Source of the DNA: Methanosarcina sp.
Lineage (GTDB): Archaea > Halobacteriota > Methanosarcinia > Methanosarcinales > Methanosarcinaceae
Assembly (NCBI GenBank): GCA_003157235.1
Contig: PMJC01000394.1
Coordinates: 10,491 to 16,179 of the forward strand
DNA length: 5,689 bases
Direction: 5' to 3'
In this document: positions 1 through 5,689 of the stretch, one piece after another
Position numbering within the stretch: the stretch's first letter is position 1
Layout of the letters: every line of letters starts with the position of its first letter
Made by a program: the position numbers and the translations under genes
The notes under the pieces: generated by a model
What the model was told of the DNA's origin: nothing
The model's input: the letters and a program-made list of their open reading frames with translations, nothing else
Databases searched by the model: none

Positions 1-240
1 GCCCCATATAAGAGATGACACAATGAAGATTCCTCCGTATGCAGCATAGACCCTACCAAAATGCGCAGGCTGGAAGGTTGGAATTATTCCATAGACAGCT
101 AATGTTAAACCGCCAAGGAACCCATAAGTTAATCCCTTATTTTCCCTCAACCATAACCAGACTAGATAACCTCCTCCTATTTCGAGCAAAGCAGCTAAAA
201 AGAATAGAAAAAGAGAAATTCCAATATCAATCATATGCAT
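1..240 (-). CDS. YnfA/UPF0060-family small membrane protein, 3' end cut by window edge
   Basis: Reading the minus strand from ATG at 240-238 gives 80 codons with no stop to the window edge. It shows the YnfA/UPF0060 hallmarks: helix 1 with a buried Glu (E20) followed by [13 protein letters not shown] (21-33), helix 2 ending in YGIIPTFQP (50-58), and helix 3 starting at [11 protein letters not shown] (62-72). The family is normally about 108 residues with four helices, so roughly one helix and the C-terminus are missing off the left edge. YnfA proteins are related to small multidrug resistance (SMR) exporters; the helix-1 Glu matches the SMR proton/substrate residue. Transport activity here is inferred from the family. 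The start overlaps the end of the upstream gene by 14 bp. AAGGAA about 5 nt before ATG 240 supports this start, though in-frame ATGs at 243 and 234 are possible. The protein is very similar to the gene just upstream, implying duplication. Confidence 0.88.
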   Translation of the reverse strand, partial: MHMIDIGISLFLFFLAALLEIGGGYLVWLWLRENKGLTYGFLGGLTLAVYGIIPTFQPAHFGRVYAAYGGIFIVSSLIWG

Positions 241-673
241 CATCTTTCCTTGGCCAGTAGAATATAATTGAGACTCCTATGAGAATAATCAAGGCGCCTA
301 TGATATCGTAAGTATCAGGTTGGGTTTTATCGAATAGCCAGCCCCATAAAATAGACATAACGACAAAAATGCCCCCATAAGTTGCATATATTCTATGAAA
401 ATATGAAGGCTGGAATGTGGGTATGATACCGTACAGAAACAAAACGATTGCCCCTAAAAATGCAAATATCAGCTCTCTTCCTTCTCGCAGCCATAACCAA
501 ATAAGATACCCTCCACCGATTTCAAAAATGCCTGCAAGGATAAACAGAAGAATTGTATATACCCAGCATCTTTCGCGGGATAAGCATCTTGATTCAAGAT
601 TAATTTTCAAATTGATCAAGTATTGTTTTATCCCGAAATTATTTTGCCTCGAAAATTGGTTCATTTTTACCAT
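227..673 (-). CDS. YnfA/UPF0060-family small membrane protein with N-terminal extension
   Basis: This is a 148-residue four-helix protein: helices near residues 38-60, 67-85, 96-114 and 122-139. Diagnostic family segments are [16 protein letters not shown] (50-65), YGIIPTFQP (81-89), [12 protein letters not shown] (94-105), WGWLFD (110-115) and [21 protein letters not shown] (122-142). E51 in helix 1 is the SMR-like charged residue. Family members usually begin right at helix 1 (about 108 residues), so the first 36 residues are an extension, polar and basic, with no family match I recognise. No in-frame ATG or GTG lies near helix 1; TTG codons at residues 19 and 22 are the only shorter alternatives. 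ATG at 671-673 has no clear Shine-Dalgarno site and a second ATG follows at codon 4, so the start is uncertain. The gene is co-directional and overlapping with the downstream paralogue, suggesting translational coupling and possibly a two-component SMR-like transporter. The family call is firm; export of drugs or other cations is inference. Confidence 0.9.
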   Translation of the reverse strand: MVKMNQFSRQNNFGIKQYLINLKINLESRCLSRERCWVYTILLFILAGIFEIGGGYLIWLWLREGRELIFAFLGAIVLFLYGIIPTFQPSYFHRIYATYGGIFVVMSILWGWLFDKTQPDTYDIIGALIILIGVSIIFYWPRKDDAYD

Positions 674-1355
674 ATATTCACAACCGCAAAAATATAACTA
701 TGATTATCGTAAATCTGCGAATTGATTACACTCAAAAAAATGAATAATACTTTTAATGTAAATGCTTATGTTTAAATTACTAAAATATTTCATACCCACA
801 GATAGCATTGAAGAAGCAAAATAAAGGAATTACTAGAGTAGTTTCTCTGTGTCTTTAAGCGCTTTCAGTGATTCAATATTGCATTTAAGATCAGGAAAAT
901 GAATTTATTTGATGACAAATATATGTTTCTAATATTTTGAAGTGTTAATTTTTACTATGAAGACTGCAATTTGGATTCGGGTAAGAAATAATCTATTAAG
1001 AAATGTATTCATTTTAATTGCTTTTTCTGCAACTTATGACTGTAAATAGAGATAAATGATTGCAGCACCATTTTAATGTTAAAATATTCTTTAATTTAAC
1101 ACGAATGAATTAGACTATTTATCCTGAATTTTGCTTCTTAGTAATCTATTCCAGAAAATATTGAAGAATTTTAATTTTTTCCATCATATAACTATCCTTT
1201 TATAAAATCTCATGATTCTCCTGCCGATAAACACAGATGTACAATTTATTTACCCACTTGCCCACTGTTGATTCATTTGAAGTTAGATTAATTTTTAAGC
1301 TACTGTTATATTGAGCAAATAGATGGCATTTTTGTATACTTCTGCGAAAGATGGA
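674..1355. other. Long AT-rich intergenic region without a recognisable gene
   Basis: About 680 bp lie between the phosphatase stop and the start of the first YnfA-type gene, both on the minus strand. All frames are broken by frequent stops. I see no tRNA, rRNA, riboswitch or CRISPR pattern and no remnant of a familiar protein. A short inverted repeat GTTAAA...TTTAAC (1078-1083 and 1095-1100, loop 11) stands out only weakly in this composition. The stretch must hold the promoter for the YnfA-type pair and the 3' end of the phosphatase transcript, but I could not identify a convincing -35/-10 pair or hairpin terminator. Confidence 0.5.
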
Positions 1356-2240
1356 TTAAAAGGAATTATCAGGGTCAGAGTTCTTGTTCAATAACTCGGG
1401 GACACGATCCAGAATTGTCCGCCAGGAAAATGGCGAAGTATCTTGTTTTCCTATAGTTTCAACGTGAAATATAATGGTAGTGATGTTATCAGGAGCCCCT
1501 GCCTCCAACGCAAGTCCAACCAATTTTTCACAGGCAGTATCGATATTTTTTTCTTGCATAACGATTTCTATTTCTTCATCACTAATCTCTGACCATAAGC
1601 CGTCACTGCAGAGTAGATAAGTATCATCAGGTAGGATTTGTTCACGTATTATATCTACATTTAGAACTGGCTCCCCACCTAATGAACGAGTAAGTTGATG
1701 GCGTCCAGGGTGCTGATGAACCTGTTTATGTGAGATTAGGTGTAAGTGGAGTAAGTCATTAGCCATTGTATGATCCCGGGTCAATAGTTTGATACTGCCA
1801 TTCCTTATTCTATAAAATCGACAGTCACCCACGTGACCGATTGTCAATGAACCTTGCTCTAGTGTTATAGCAGTTAATGTGGTCTGCATATTCTCAAATA
1901 ACGTAGGCTGTGAATTGCCCGCAATGAATACTTCCTGATTCGCATGCTTTAAAGCCCGGCTGACAAAATGGTTCGCTGCTTCACCATGCCAATTTGTGAA
2001 TTCGTCTTTAATGGCTTTCAAGGCTATTCTACTGGCAATAGCTCCACCTTTATGTCCGCCGAGTCCATCAGCAATAGCGAAAAGATAACGTGAAGTAGAT
2101 TTACCCTCCGTTTTTGCCTCAATTTTATGGGCGACATAATGGGCGTCCTCATTCTGTGAACGCACCAAACCTTTGTGTGTTACAACTCGCCACTTCACAG
2201 TGACTGCAATCGGTATTGGAGTCTTATCTATCGATTTCAT
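1356..2240 (-). CDS. PPM/PP2C-type Ser/Thr protein phosphatase (Stp1/PrpC-like)
   Basis: The product is a cytoplasmic Mn/Mg-dependent protein phosphatase removing phosphate from Ser/Thr. From ATG 2240 it has 294 residues. PPM motifs appear in order: GLVRSQNED (24-32, metal-binding E/D), AIADGLGGHKGG (55-66, metal Asp58), LTAITL (122-127), GHVGDCRFY (135-143), LLTRDHTM (152-159), RHQLTRSLGG (180-189), YLLCSDGLW (208-216, Asp213) and PDNITTIIF (250-258, Asp251). All metal ligands are present, so it should be active. The usual GDSR is GDCR here. There is no membrane segment; the 25-residue tail after the core is unassigned. The frame is open 25 codons further, to an ATG at 2315, but that ATG lies inside a terminator hairpin; GGGAG at 2252-2256, 11 nt before ATG 2240, favours the shorter start. 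ATG 2279 is a third option without a ribosome site. No partner kinase is in the window, so its target is unknown. Confidence 0.92.
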   Translation of the reverse strand: MKSIDKTPIPIAVTVKWRVVTHKGLVRSQNEDAHYVAHKIEAKTEGKSTSRYLFAIADGLGGHKGGAIASRIALKAIKDEFTNWHGEAANHFVSRALKHANQEVFIAGNSQPTLFENMQTTLTAITLEQGSLTIGHVGDCRFYRIRNGSIKLLTRDHTMANDLLHLHLISHKQVHQHPGRHQLTRSLGGEPVLNVDIIREQILPDDTYLLCSDGLWSEISDEEIEIVMQEKNIDTACEKLVGLALEAGAPDNITTIIFHVETIGKQDTSPFSWRTILDRVPELLNKNSDPDNSF

Positions 2241-2251
2241 TGCGGTGTTAT

Positions 2252-2256
2252 CTCCC
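2252..2256 (-). promoter_or_regulatory. Shine-Dalgarno site deciding the phosphatase start
   Basis: On the minus strand this reads GGGAG, 11 nt before the ATG at 2240. The upstream in-frame ATGs at 2279 and 2315 have no comparable purine run before them, so this site supports the 294-residue form. Confidence 0.5.
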
Positions 2257-2300
2257 AGTGTTCTACCTACTATATTCATCGATTGAAAAATAAAACAAAG

Positions 2301-2328
2301 AAAAAGCCTACTCATTAAGAGGCTTTTT
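2301..2328 (-). terminator. Rho-independent terminator after the APC permease gene
   Basis: A perfect 9-bp inverted repeat, AAAAAGCCT (2301-2309) and AGGCTTTTT (2320-2328), encloses a 10-nt loop. Read on the minus strand it forms a hairpin followed by a T-rich tract (TTTTTCTTTGTTTTATTTTT), about 70 bp past the permease stop. The A/T arms make it potentially bidirectional, but only minus-strand transcription arrives here. It separates the permease transcript from the phosphatase gene and implies that the latter has its own promoter just downstream, or relies on readthrough. Confidence 0.8.
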
Positions 2329-2399
2329 TCTTTTTCCCTTTAACTTATTCTCTAGCTTCTCTACTTGCATTGGTCCTGAATTCTATAATTAATTTCTGC

Positions 2400-3989
2400 T
2401 TATTCATCAAGGGCAAGTTCTGATGTAGTTAGCTGAGAAGCTTGCTTGGTCATCATTCTACTACCTTGCTTTCGTACGTTAATGATAAACCACGCCGCTC
2501 CAATGACAATCCATACTACTACTATACCCAATGCAATCAGAGCATCATTTGCTGAAGTTCCACCAGCGATAACGGCAAGATATACCACTGCCCCGAGCAT
2601 TAGCAAATTAGCCAGGAAACCAAGTGACGGTACTATGCGGTGTTTAAAGAAACTGGCATCAGAACGATGTAGAAATGCCCATAGACAAATTAGATTGGTC
2701 AATCCATAGAGCAGGAAAGTACCTATATTGGATGCCAGAGTGATTTGAGTCAGATTATCTACATTCAGGACTCCATACGCGCCAAAGGCTGATGAGAATA
2801 AAACTAGTAGCCAAATACCCCAGTGCGGTGTAAGGAAACGGCCATGCAAAATACCCATCAGTGAAGGTACCTCTCCATCCCGTCCCATGGAATATGTGAT
2901 ACGGACCCCAGTATTGAAACAAGAGAGGGTAGTACCAACCAATGCCATTACTACAGTTGCAGCCATAATCAAAACTAAAACAAATCCGGTGCCACCAAGC
3001 ATTTGATCGCCTATAATCCGAATCATATCACCAATAGGAGCCGCAGATGCCCCAGCGGCAGCATAGCCCGTAACCGCAGCTCCTGTCGGATCGGTGCCAG
3101 TCAAATGAGGACCGACAAAATAATTAGCTGCGAAGTATGCGAATAGATAGGCAAGAAATCCCTGAATAAGCAGAGACAAAATGATTGCTCTCTTAATATC
3201 CTGCTTTGGCCTGATAGCTTCTGCACCTAATGCAGTAATCGATTCGAACCCTACCAGCAATAAAATAGCTATAGTTGACTGAAATAACACGTTTGTTAAG
3301 TTATGTGGTATTAGTATAGTAGATATAGATTGCGTATAAGCTAGCTCCGGGTGTGTATACCTGTAGATGATTGCCAGTGCTGAAAAAGCGACAAGTGAAG
3401 CTAACTGGACTGTATTAATGATCATCGCTGTGACAGTTGAGCCGCTAATCCCACGATATGCTATGTAACCATTTAAGAAAGCAAATAGCACTGCCACGAG
3501 AATTTGCTCCCATACTACTAATGTGATCCCGAACAAGCCGAGAATGAATACAATCAGATTAGCTGAAAATGCTACCATTATTCCTGGATAGATCCAATAA
3601 TAGAGGTGTGATGTCCAACCTGTTAGAAACTTGACAATTCGTGCCCACTGACGGTGAGTTACTTTTTCCTTCTCAAGGAAAGCAGCCTCAGCAAAATAAT
3701 ATGAAGAGCCACTATCCGCTTTGGGATAGATATTCGAAAGCTCGGCATATGAGATTGCAGTTAATAATGAGAGAATGATTGCAGCAACCAAGCCAGGCCA
3801 CATCTCAGTTGCAGTTGTCACACCACCATTCATTTGAGCTGCCTGTACCTGAAAGGTGGTCCACAATAAGGCACCTGGGGCAATGAGCGTCATGGCATTC
3901 ATCAGAAGAGATGTTAGATTCAGAGTACGCTTCATTTTTATGGTCAATTTGCCATCTACCGTTTGGTCACTATCTTGCGTATGATTCAT
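2400..3989 (-). CDS. APC-superfamily amino-acid permease
   Basis: From ATG 3989 this is a 529-residue inner-membrane transporter with about 12 hydrophobic helices, roughly at 24-48, 65-84, 130-151, 155-178, 186-209, 234-253, 268-291, 331-356, 387-407, 412-438, 454-477 and 481-504. Family marks are the broken helix 1 with IAPGALLW (36-43), YAELSNIYPKADSGSSYYF after helix 2 (81-99, the APC 'YAEL...P.SG..Y' motif), GFESITALGAEAIRPKQDIKRAI in and after helix 6 (247-269), and RITYSMGRDGEVPSLMGILHG with the following TPHWG (363-391). This fits the AA_permease_2 type of H+- or exchange-coupled amino-acid/amine transporter; the substrate cannot be assigned. The frame is open nine codons further, to ATG 4016, but AAAAGGAG lies 11 nt before ATG 3989 and no good site precedes 4016. 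It is divergent from glnK-amt, suggesting but not proving a nitrogen-related role. A hairpin terminator follows. Confidence 0.93.
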   Translation of the reverse strand: MNHTQDSDQTVDGKLTIKMKRTLNLTSLLMNAMTLIAPGALLWTTFQVQAAQMNGGVTTATEMWPGLVAAIILSLLTAISYAELSNIYPKADSGSSYYFAEAAFLEKEKVTHRQWARIVKFLTGWTSHLYYWIYPGIMVAFSANLIVFILGLFGITLVVWEQILVAVLFAFLNGYIAYRGISGSTVTAMIINTVQLASLVAFSALAIIYRYTHPELAYTQSISTILIPHNLTNVLFQSTIAILLLVGFESITALGAEAIRPKQDIKRAIILSLLIQGFLAYLFAYFAANYFVGPHLTGTDPTGAAVTGYAAAGASAAPIGDMIRIIGDQMLGGTGFVLVLIMAATVVMALVGTTLSCFNTGVRITYSMGRDGEVPSLMGILHGRFLTPHWGIWLLVLFSSAFGAYGVLNVDNLTQITLASNIGTFLLYGLTNLICLWAFLHRSDASFFKHRIVPSLGFLANLLMLGAVVYLAVIAGGTSANDALIALGIVVVWIVIGAAWFIINVRKQGSRMMTKQASQLTTSELALDE

Positions 3990-4000
3990 TTGGTTAGGTT

Positions 4001-4008
4001 CTCCTTTT
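4001..4008 (-). promoter_or_regulatory. Shine-Dalgarno site deciding the permease start
   Basis: The minus strand reads AAAAGGAG here, ending 11 nt before the ATG at 3989. It lies inside the longer open frame that begins at 4016, which argues that translation starts at 3989 and the protein begins MNHTQDSDQT. Confidence 0.55.
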
Positions 4009-4099
4009 ATACCCATTTATCCAAAATAAATGTCGCTTTTTTTGATTTTATAAGGAATGAAGAGCCGAATTTTGTTCTTTGTCAAATATAATTTATATG

Positions 4100-4638
4100 A
4101 CCGGTAATTAATAGGTGATATTATTATATTTAAAGATTTTTCTAAGGCTAAAACAATCATCCAATTTACCGGCAACACACCGGATATGTGATGGTATTTA
4201 AATATTTGTATTACTGCTTTAATTATTTAATTTTCTTTGATTGTTGTTCTATTAAAATTTTGTACTTCATTTATTTTCCTATGAAAATTCAATAAAAACA
4301 ATATTAATCGGCTTTTTATAATTAGAAGCTTTCTAGGACTCTTGTCATCAGTACAATTAACAAATAGTGAAATGGTAAACATCTGACGCTTATAAATATT
4401 TAAAAACTACTTTTCTATTGTATATAATCTTGATAAAGGATAACTATTGGTGACTTAATTCTATTTAAGGATTCCTTTTTATCATCCTTTTTTTCATTAA
4501 TTAAAGGCAATCAATTGGGGATGTTAAACTATTTAAGTATTTGTCTGTTGTTTTCATAATTATCTATGTTACCGGTAAATTACTGGAAACTTGATTTTAT
4601 TTAAAATATCCTATTCTAAAAATATTGTGTTGACACTT
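4100..4638 (+). repeat. Degenerate tandem array, about 68-bp period, upstream of glnK-amt
   Basis: Six recognisable units start at 4100, 4168, 4371, 4435, 4503 and 4571. Each opens with a motif of form ANNGG (ACCGG at 4100, 4168 and 4571; AAAGG at 4435 and 4503; AATGG at 4371) and has TATTTAAA or TATTTAAG (ATATTTAAA at 4128 and 4397) whose TTTAA core lies 29 bp after the unit start (28 in the 4371 unit). In five of the six a second GG falls exactly 11 bp after the first, followed by A three bases later. Start-to-start spacing is 68, then 203 (about three periods, with one or two decayed units around 4236 and 4304), 64, 68 and 68. Outside the cores the second half of each unit is only weakly similar (for example TATTTGT follows the core at 4203 and 4538). 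It could be a regulator-binding array or an old minisatellite. The alignment was done by eye. Confidence 0.6.
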
Positions 4639-4803
4639 TTATTACGTATATCTTTCCGAAGAAAATTTGCTCTTTTATTGATTCCATCAGAGCAAAAACA
4701 AACCGTAACTGATTCATCATTCAAGTGGGTTAATAGAGTTAGTCCAATATTTTAGTTTCAATAAATAAATTTAAATATAATATGTTAGGATATAGGGTAC
4801 CTA
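4639..4803. other. AT-rich leader between the repeat array and glnK
   Basis: About 165 bp with no open frame of note. It should contain the glnK-amt promoter; apart from the -10-like hexamer at 4776 I see no clear operator, no convincing sigma-54 site and no hairpin terminator. Confidence 0.4.
4776..4781 (+). promoter_or_regulatory. Candidate -10 hexamer for glnK-amt
   Basis: A perfect TATAAT lies 34 bp before the glnK ATG, which would give a leader of roughly 28 nt. No good -35 hexamer sits 16-18 bp upstream (TAGTTT at 4753-4758 is the nearest-spaced sequence), as expected for an activator-dependent promoter or simply for chance in AT-rich DNA. Confidence 0.3.
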
Positions 4804-4815
4804 TTGGTAGATTCC

Positions 4816-5157
4816 ATGAAATACTTAAGCACAATGATAAGGCTGAAAAGACTTGATTCGGTCAAGCGAGAGCTTCAGAGAATTGAAATTAATCGATTAA
4901 TAATATCCTCCGTTTCTGGTTATGGTGTTCAAGGGGGGCATCTAGAAACCAAAGCTATGAACTATGAAGCAAAGCTGCCCAAAAAAATCAAGATAGAAAT
5001 TGCAGTGAATGATGATTTTCTTCAAACGACAGTTGAAGCAATACAAAGGGGATCAAGAAATAAAGACGGCTATGTCGGAAGCGGCAAAATATTCGTGCTA
5101 CCGCTAGAGAACGTAATAAAGATTCGCACTAACGAAACTGGCCATGATGCTATTTAG
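4816..5157 (+). CDS. glnK: PII nitrogen regulatory protein, GlnK-like, divergent T- and B-loops
   Basis: A 113-residue PII protein, matching the family's usual 112. PII proteins are cytoplasmic trimers that bind ATP/ADP and 2-oxoglutarate; those encoded beside amt plug the transporter pore when nitrogen is ample. The fold is seen in the N-terminal strand and helix (MKYLSTMIRLKRLDSVKREL), GYGVQGGH (35-42, Gln39 kept), LPKKIKIEIAV (54-64) and VGSGKIFVLPLENVIKIRTNE (87-107). A Tyr (Y50) sits at about the position of the uridylylated Tyr51. Differences from the E. coli type: R38 is Val, the T-loop is about one residue shorter, the B-loop is two longer, GDGK is GSGK, and R101 is Lys (K102). The frame extends four codons to TTG 4804, but ATG 4816 gives the normal N-terminus; its ribosome site is weak (GGTAG at 4806-4810). 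It is followed 23 bp later by amt, certainly one operon. Confidence 0.92.
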   Translation: MKYLSTMIRLKRLDSVKRELQRIEINRLIISSVSGYGVQGGHLETKAMNYEAKLPKKIKIEIAVNDDFLQTTVEAIQRGSRNKDGYVGSGKIFVLPLENVIKIRTNETGHDAI

Positions 5158-5166
5158 GGATAATTT

Positions 5167-5172
5167 AGGAGG
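5167..5172 (+). promoter_or_regulatory. Strong Shine-Dalgarno site of amt
   Basis: AGGAGG with an 8-nt spacer before ATG 5181. It contrasts with the weak site of glnK and would let amt be translated independently and more efficiently than the PII gene in front of it. Confidence 0.8.
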
Positions 5173-5180
5173 AATAAATA

Positions 5181-5689
5181 ATGACTATTAATGGAGCAGA
5201 TACTGCTTGGGTGTTGATTTCTTCAGCACTTGTACTCTTAATGCTTCCTGGGCTTGCGTTATTCTACGGTGGACTTGTCCAACGTAAGAATGTCCTGAGC
5301 AGCATGATGCATTCATTTGTTGCAATGGGTGTTATAGCCATTGAATGGGTTGTAATAGGTTATTCGCTTGCTTTTGGGGCCGGAAACTGGTTTATAGGCA
5401 GTCTTGAACACGTATTTTTGAGAGATATCAATGCTTACTCATTAACAGGTACCATCCCCACATATGCATTTATTGCGTTTCAGGGTATGTTTGCAATCAT
5501 TACTCCTGCCCTTATTTCAGGTGCGATTGTTGGCCGTATCAAATTCAAGTCATATATTGCATTTATTTTATTATGGGGTATCATCGTCTATGCACCTATT
5601 TGTCACTGGGTCTGGGGAGGTGGATTTCTCACAGGAAAAACTCTAGACTTCGCAGGAGGCACTGTTGTCCATATATCATCAGGCATCTC
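5181..5689 (+). CDS. amt: Ammonium transporter Amt, 3' end cut by window edge
   Basis: The first 169 residues of an Amt/MEP/Rh-family ammonium channel-transporter; full proteins have about 400-450 residues and 11 helices, so this is the first five or so. It begins directly at INGADTAWVLISSALVLLMLPGLALFYGG, without the cleaved signal peptide seen in E. coli AmtB. Family features: LPGLALFYGGLVQRKNVLS (22-40), GYSLAFG (60-66), AFQGMFAIITPALISGAI (99-116) with F100 and F104 matching the Phe gate region (AmtB F103/F107), WVWGGGFL (143-150, W145 = AmtB W148) and LDFAGGTVVHISSG (155-168) with D156 and H164 matching AmtB D160 and H168 of the conduction pathway. Acts in the inner membrane as a homotrimer taking up ammonium, regulated by the PII protein encoded just upstream. 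The frame is intact to the edge. Confidence 0.96.
   Translation, partial: MTINGADTAWVLISSALVLLMLPGLALFYGGLVQRKNVLSSMMHSFVAMGVIAIEWVVIGYSLAFGAGNWFIGSLEHVFLRDINAYSLTGTIPTYAFIAFQGMFAIITPALISGAIVGRIKFKSYIAFILLWGIIVYAPICHWVWGGGFLTGKTLDFAGGTVVHISSGI

Noticed and set aside
39..725. Plus-strand open frames at 39-260 and 417-725
   Set aside because: They are antisense to the two YnfA-type genes, whose minus-strand translation matches a known family; their own products are low-complexity, without domain signals or ribosome sites.
674..1355. Guanidine-type riboswitch upstream of the SMR-like genes
   Set aside because: SMR genes are often under guanidine riboswitches, but I could not find the paired hairpins with ACGR loops or any conserved ykkC-like core in this gap.
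2446..2709. Plus-strand open frame of 87 codons
   Set aside because: Antisense to the C-terminal helices of the permease; it has no recognisable domain or ribosome site.
4047..4085. Minus-strand TTGACA (4080-4085) and TATAAA (4047-4052) as a permease promoter
   Set aside because: The two hexamers are nearly 30 bp apart, too far for a sigma-70 promoter; each may be chance in AT-rich DNA.
4467..4494. Hairpin AAGGAT...ATCCTT followed by T residues on the plus strand, like a terminator
   Set aside because: The stem is only 6 bp of mostly A/T pairs with an 11-nt loop, it lies inside one repeat unit, and no plus-strand gene ends upstream.
4100..4638. CRISPR-like array: about 35-bp cores separated by about 33-bp spacers
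   Set aside because: The period resembles CRISPR, but the cores are strongly degenerate (only about 15-20 conserved columns), several units are decayed, the intervening halves are AT-rich and partly similar to each other, and no cas gene is in view.
4630..4671. TTGACA at 4630-4635 and TTTGC near 4666-4670 as sigma-70 or sigma-54 promoter parts for glnK
   Set aside because: TTGACA has no acceptable -10 at 16-18 bp, and the sequence 12 bp before the GC of TTTGC reads CG rather than the essential GG of a sigma-54 site.
5464..5646. Plus-strand open frame of 60 codons in another frame of amt
   Set aside because: The amt frame is intact and matches the ammonium transporter family through this stretch, so the alternative frame is a shadow.

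Overview
The window comes from an AT-rich bacterium that I cannot place taxonomically. Bacterial character is supported by purine-rich Shine-Dalgarno sites (one is AGGAGG), a rho-independent hairpin, a PPM-type phosphatase and a glnK-amt pair. The coding content fits a free-living or host-associated proteobacterium-like cell, but no phylogenetic marker is present. Coding density is modest, about 70 %, with two long AT-rich gaps.

Layout, left to right. Positions 1-673 (minus strand) hold two overlapping genes for small four-helix membrane proteins of the YnfA/UPF0060 family; the second one runs off the left edge. Positions 674-1355 are non-coding as far as I can see. Positions 1356-2240 (minus) encode a PPM/PP2C-type Ser/Thr phosphatase, and 2400-3989 (minus) a 12-helix APC-superfamily amino-acid permease. 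A hairpin terminator at 2301-2328 separates these two, so they are probably not one operon. Positions 3990-4815 are a long divergent intergenic region. Positions 4816-5157 (plus) encode a PII signalling protein (GlnK-like). An ammonium transporter (amt) follows at 5181 with a strong ribosome binding site and is cut by the right edge.

Functionally, glnK-amt is the classic nitrogen-sensing pair: Amt conducts ammonium and the PII trimer gates it according to ATP/ADP and 2-oxoglutarate. The PII here is divergent in the T-loop and B-loop. The permease is transcribed away from this pair and probably also handles nitrogenous substrates, but its substrate cannot be read from sequence. The phosphatase and the YnfA pair have no evident link to it.

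The most unusual structure is not a gene. The region between the permease and glnK holds a degenerate array with a period of about 68 bp. At least six recognisable units run from 4100 to 4638. Each unit begins with two GG-centred half-sites 11 bp apart (roughly ANNGGNNA, then NNGG again), and ends its conserved core with TATTTAAR about 29 bp from the unit start. It could be a regulator-binding array or a decayed minisatellite.
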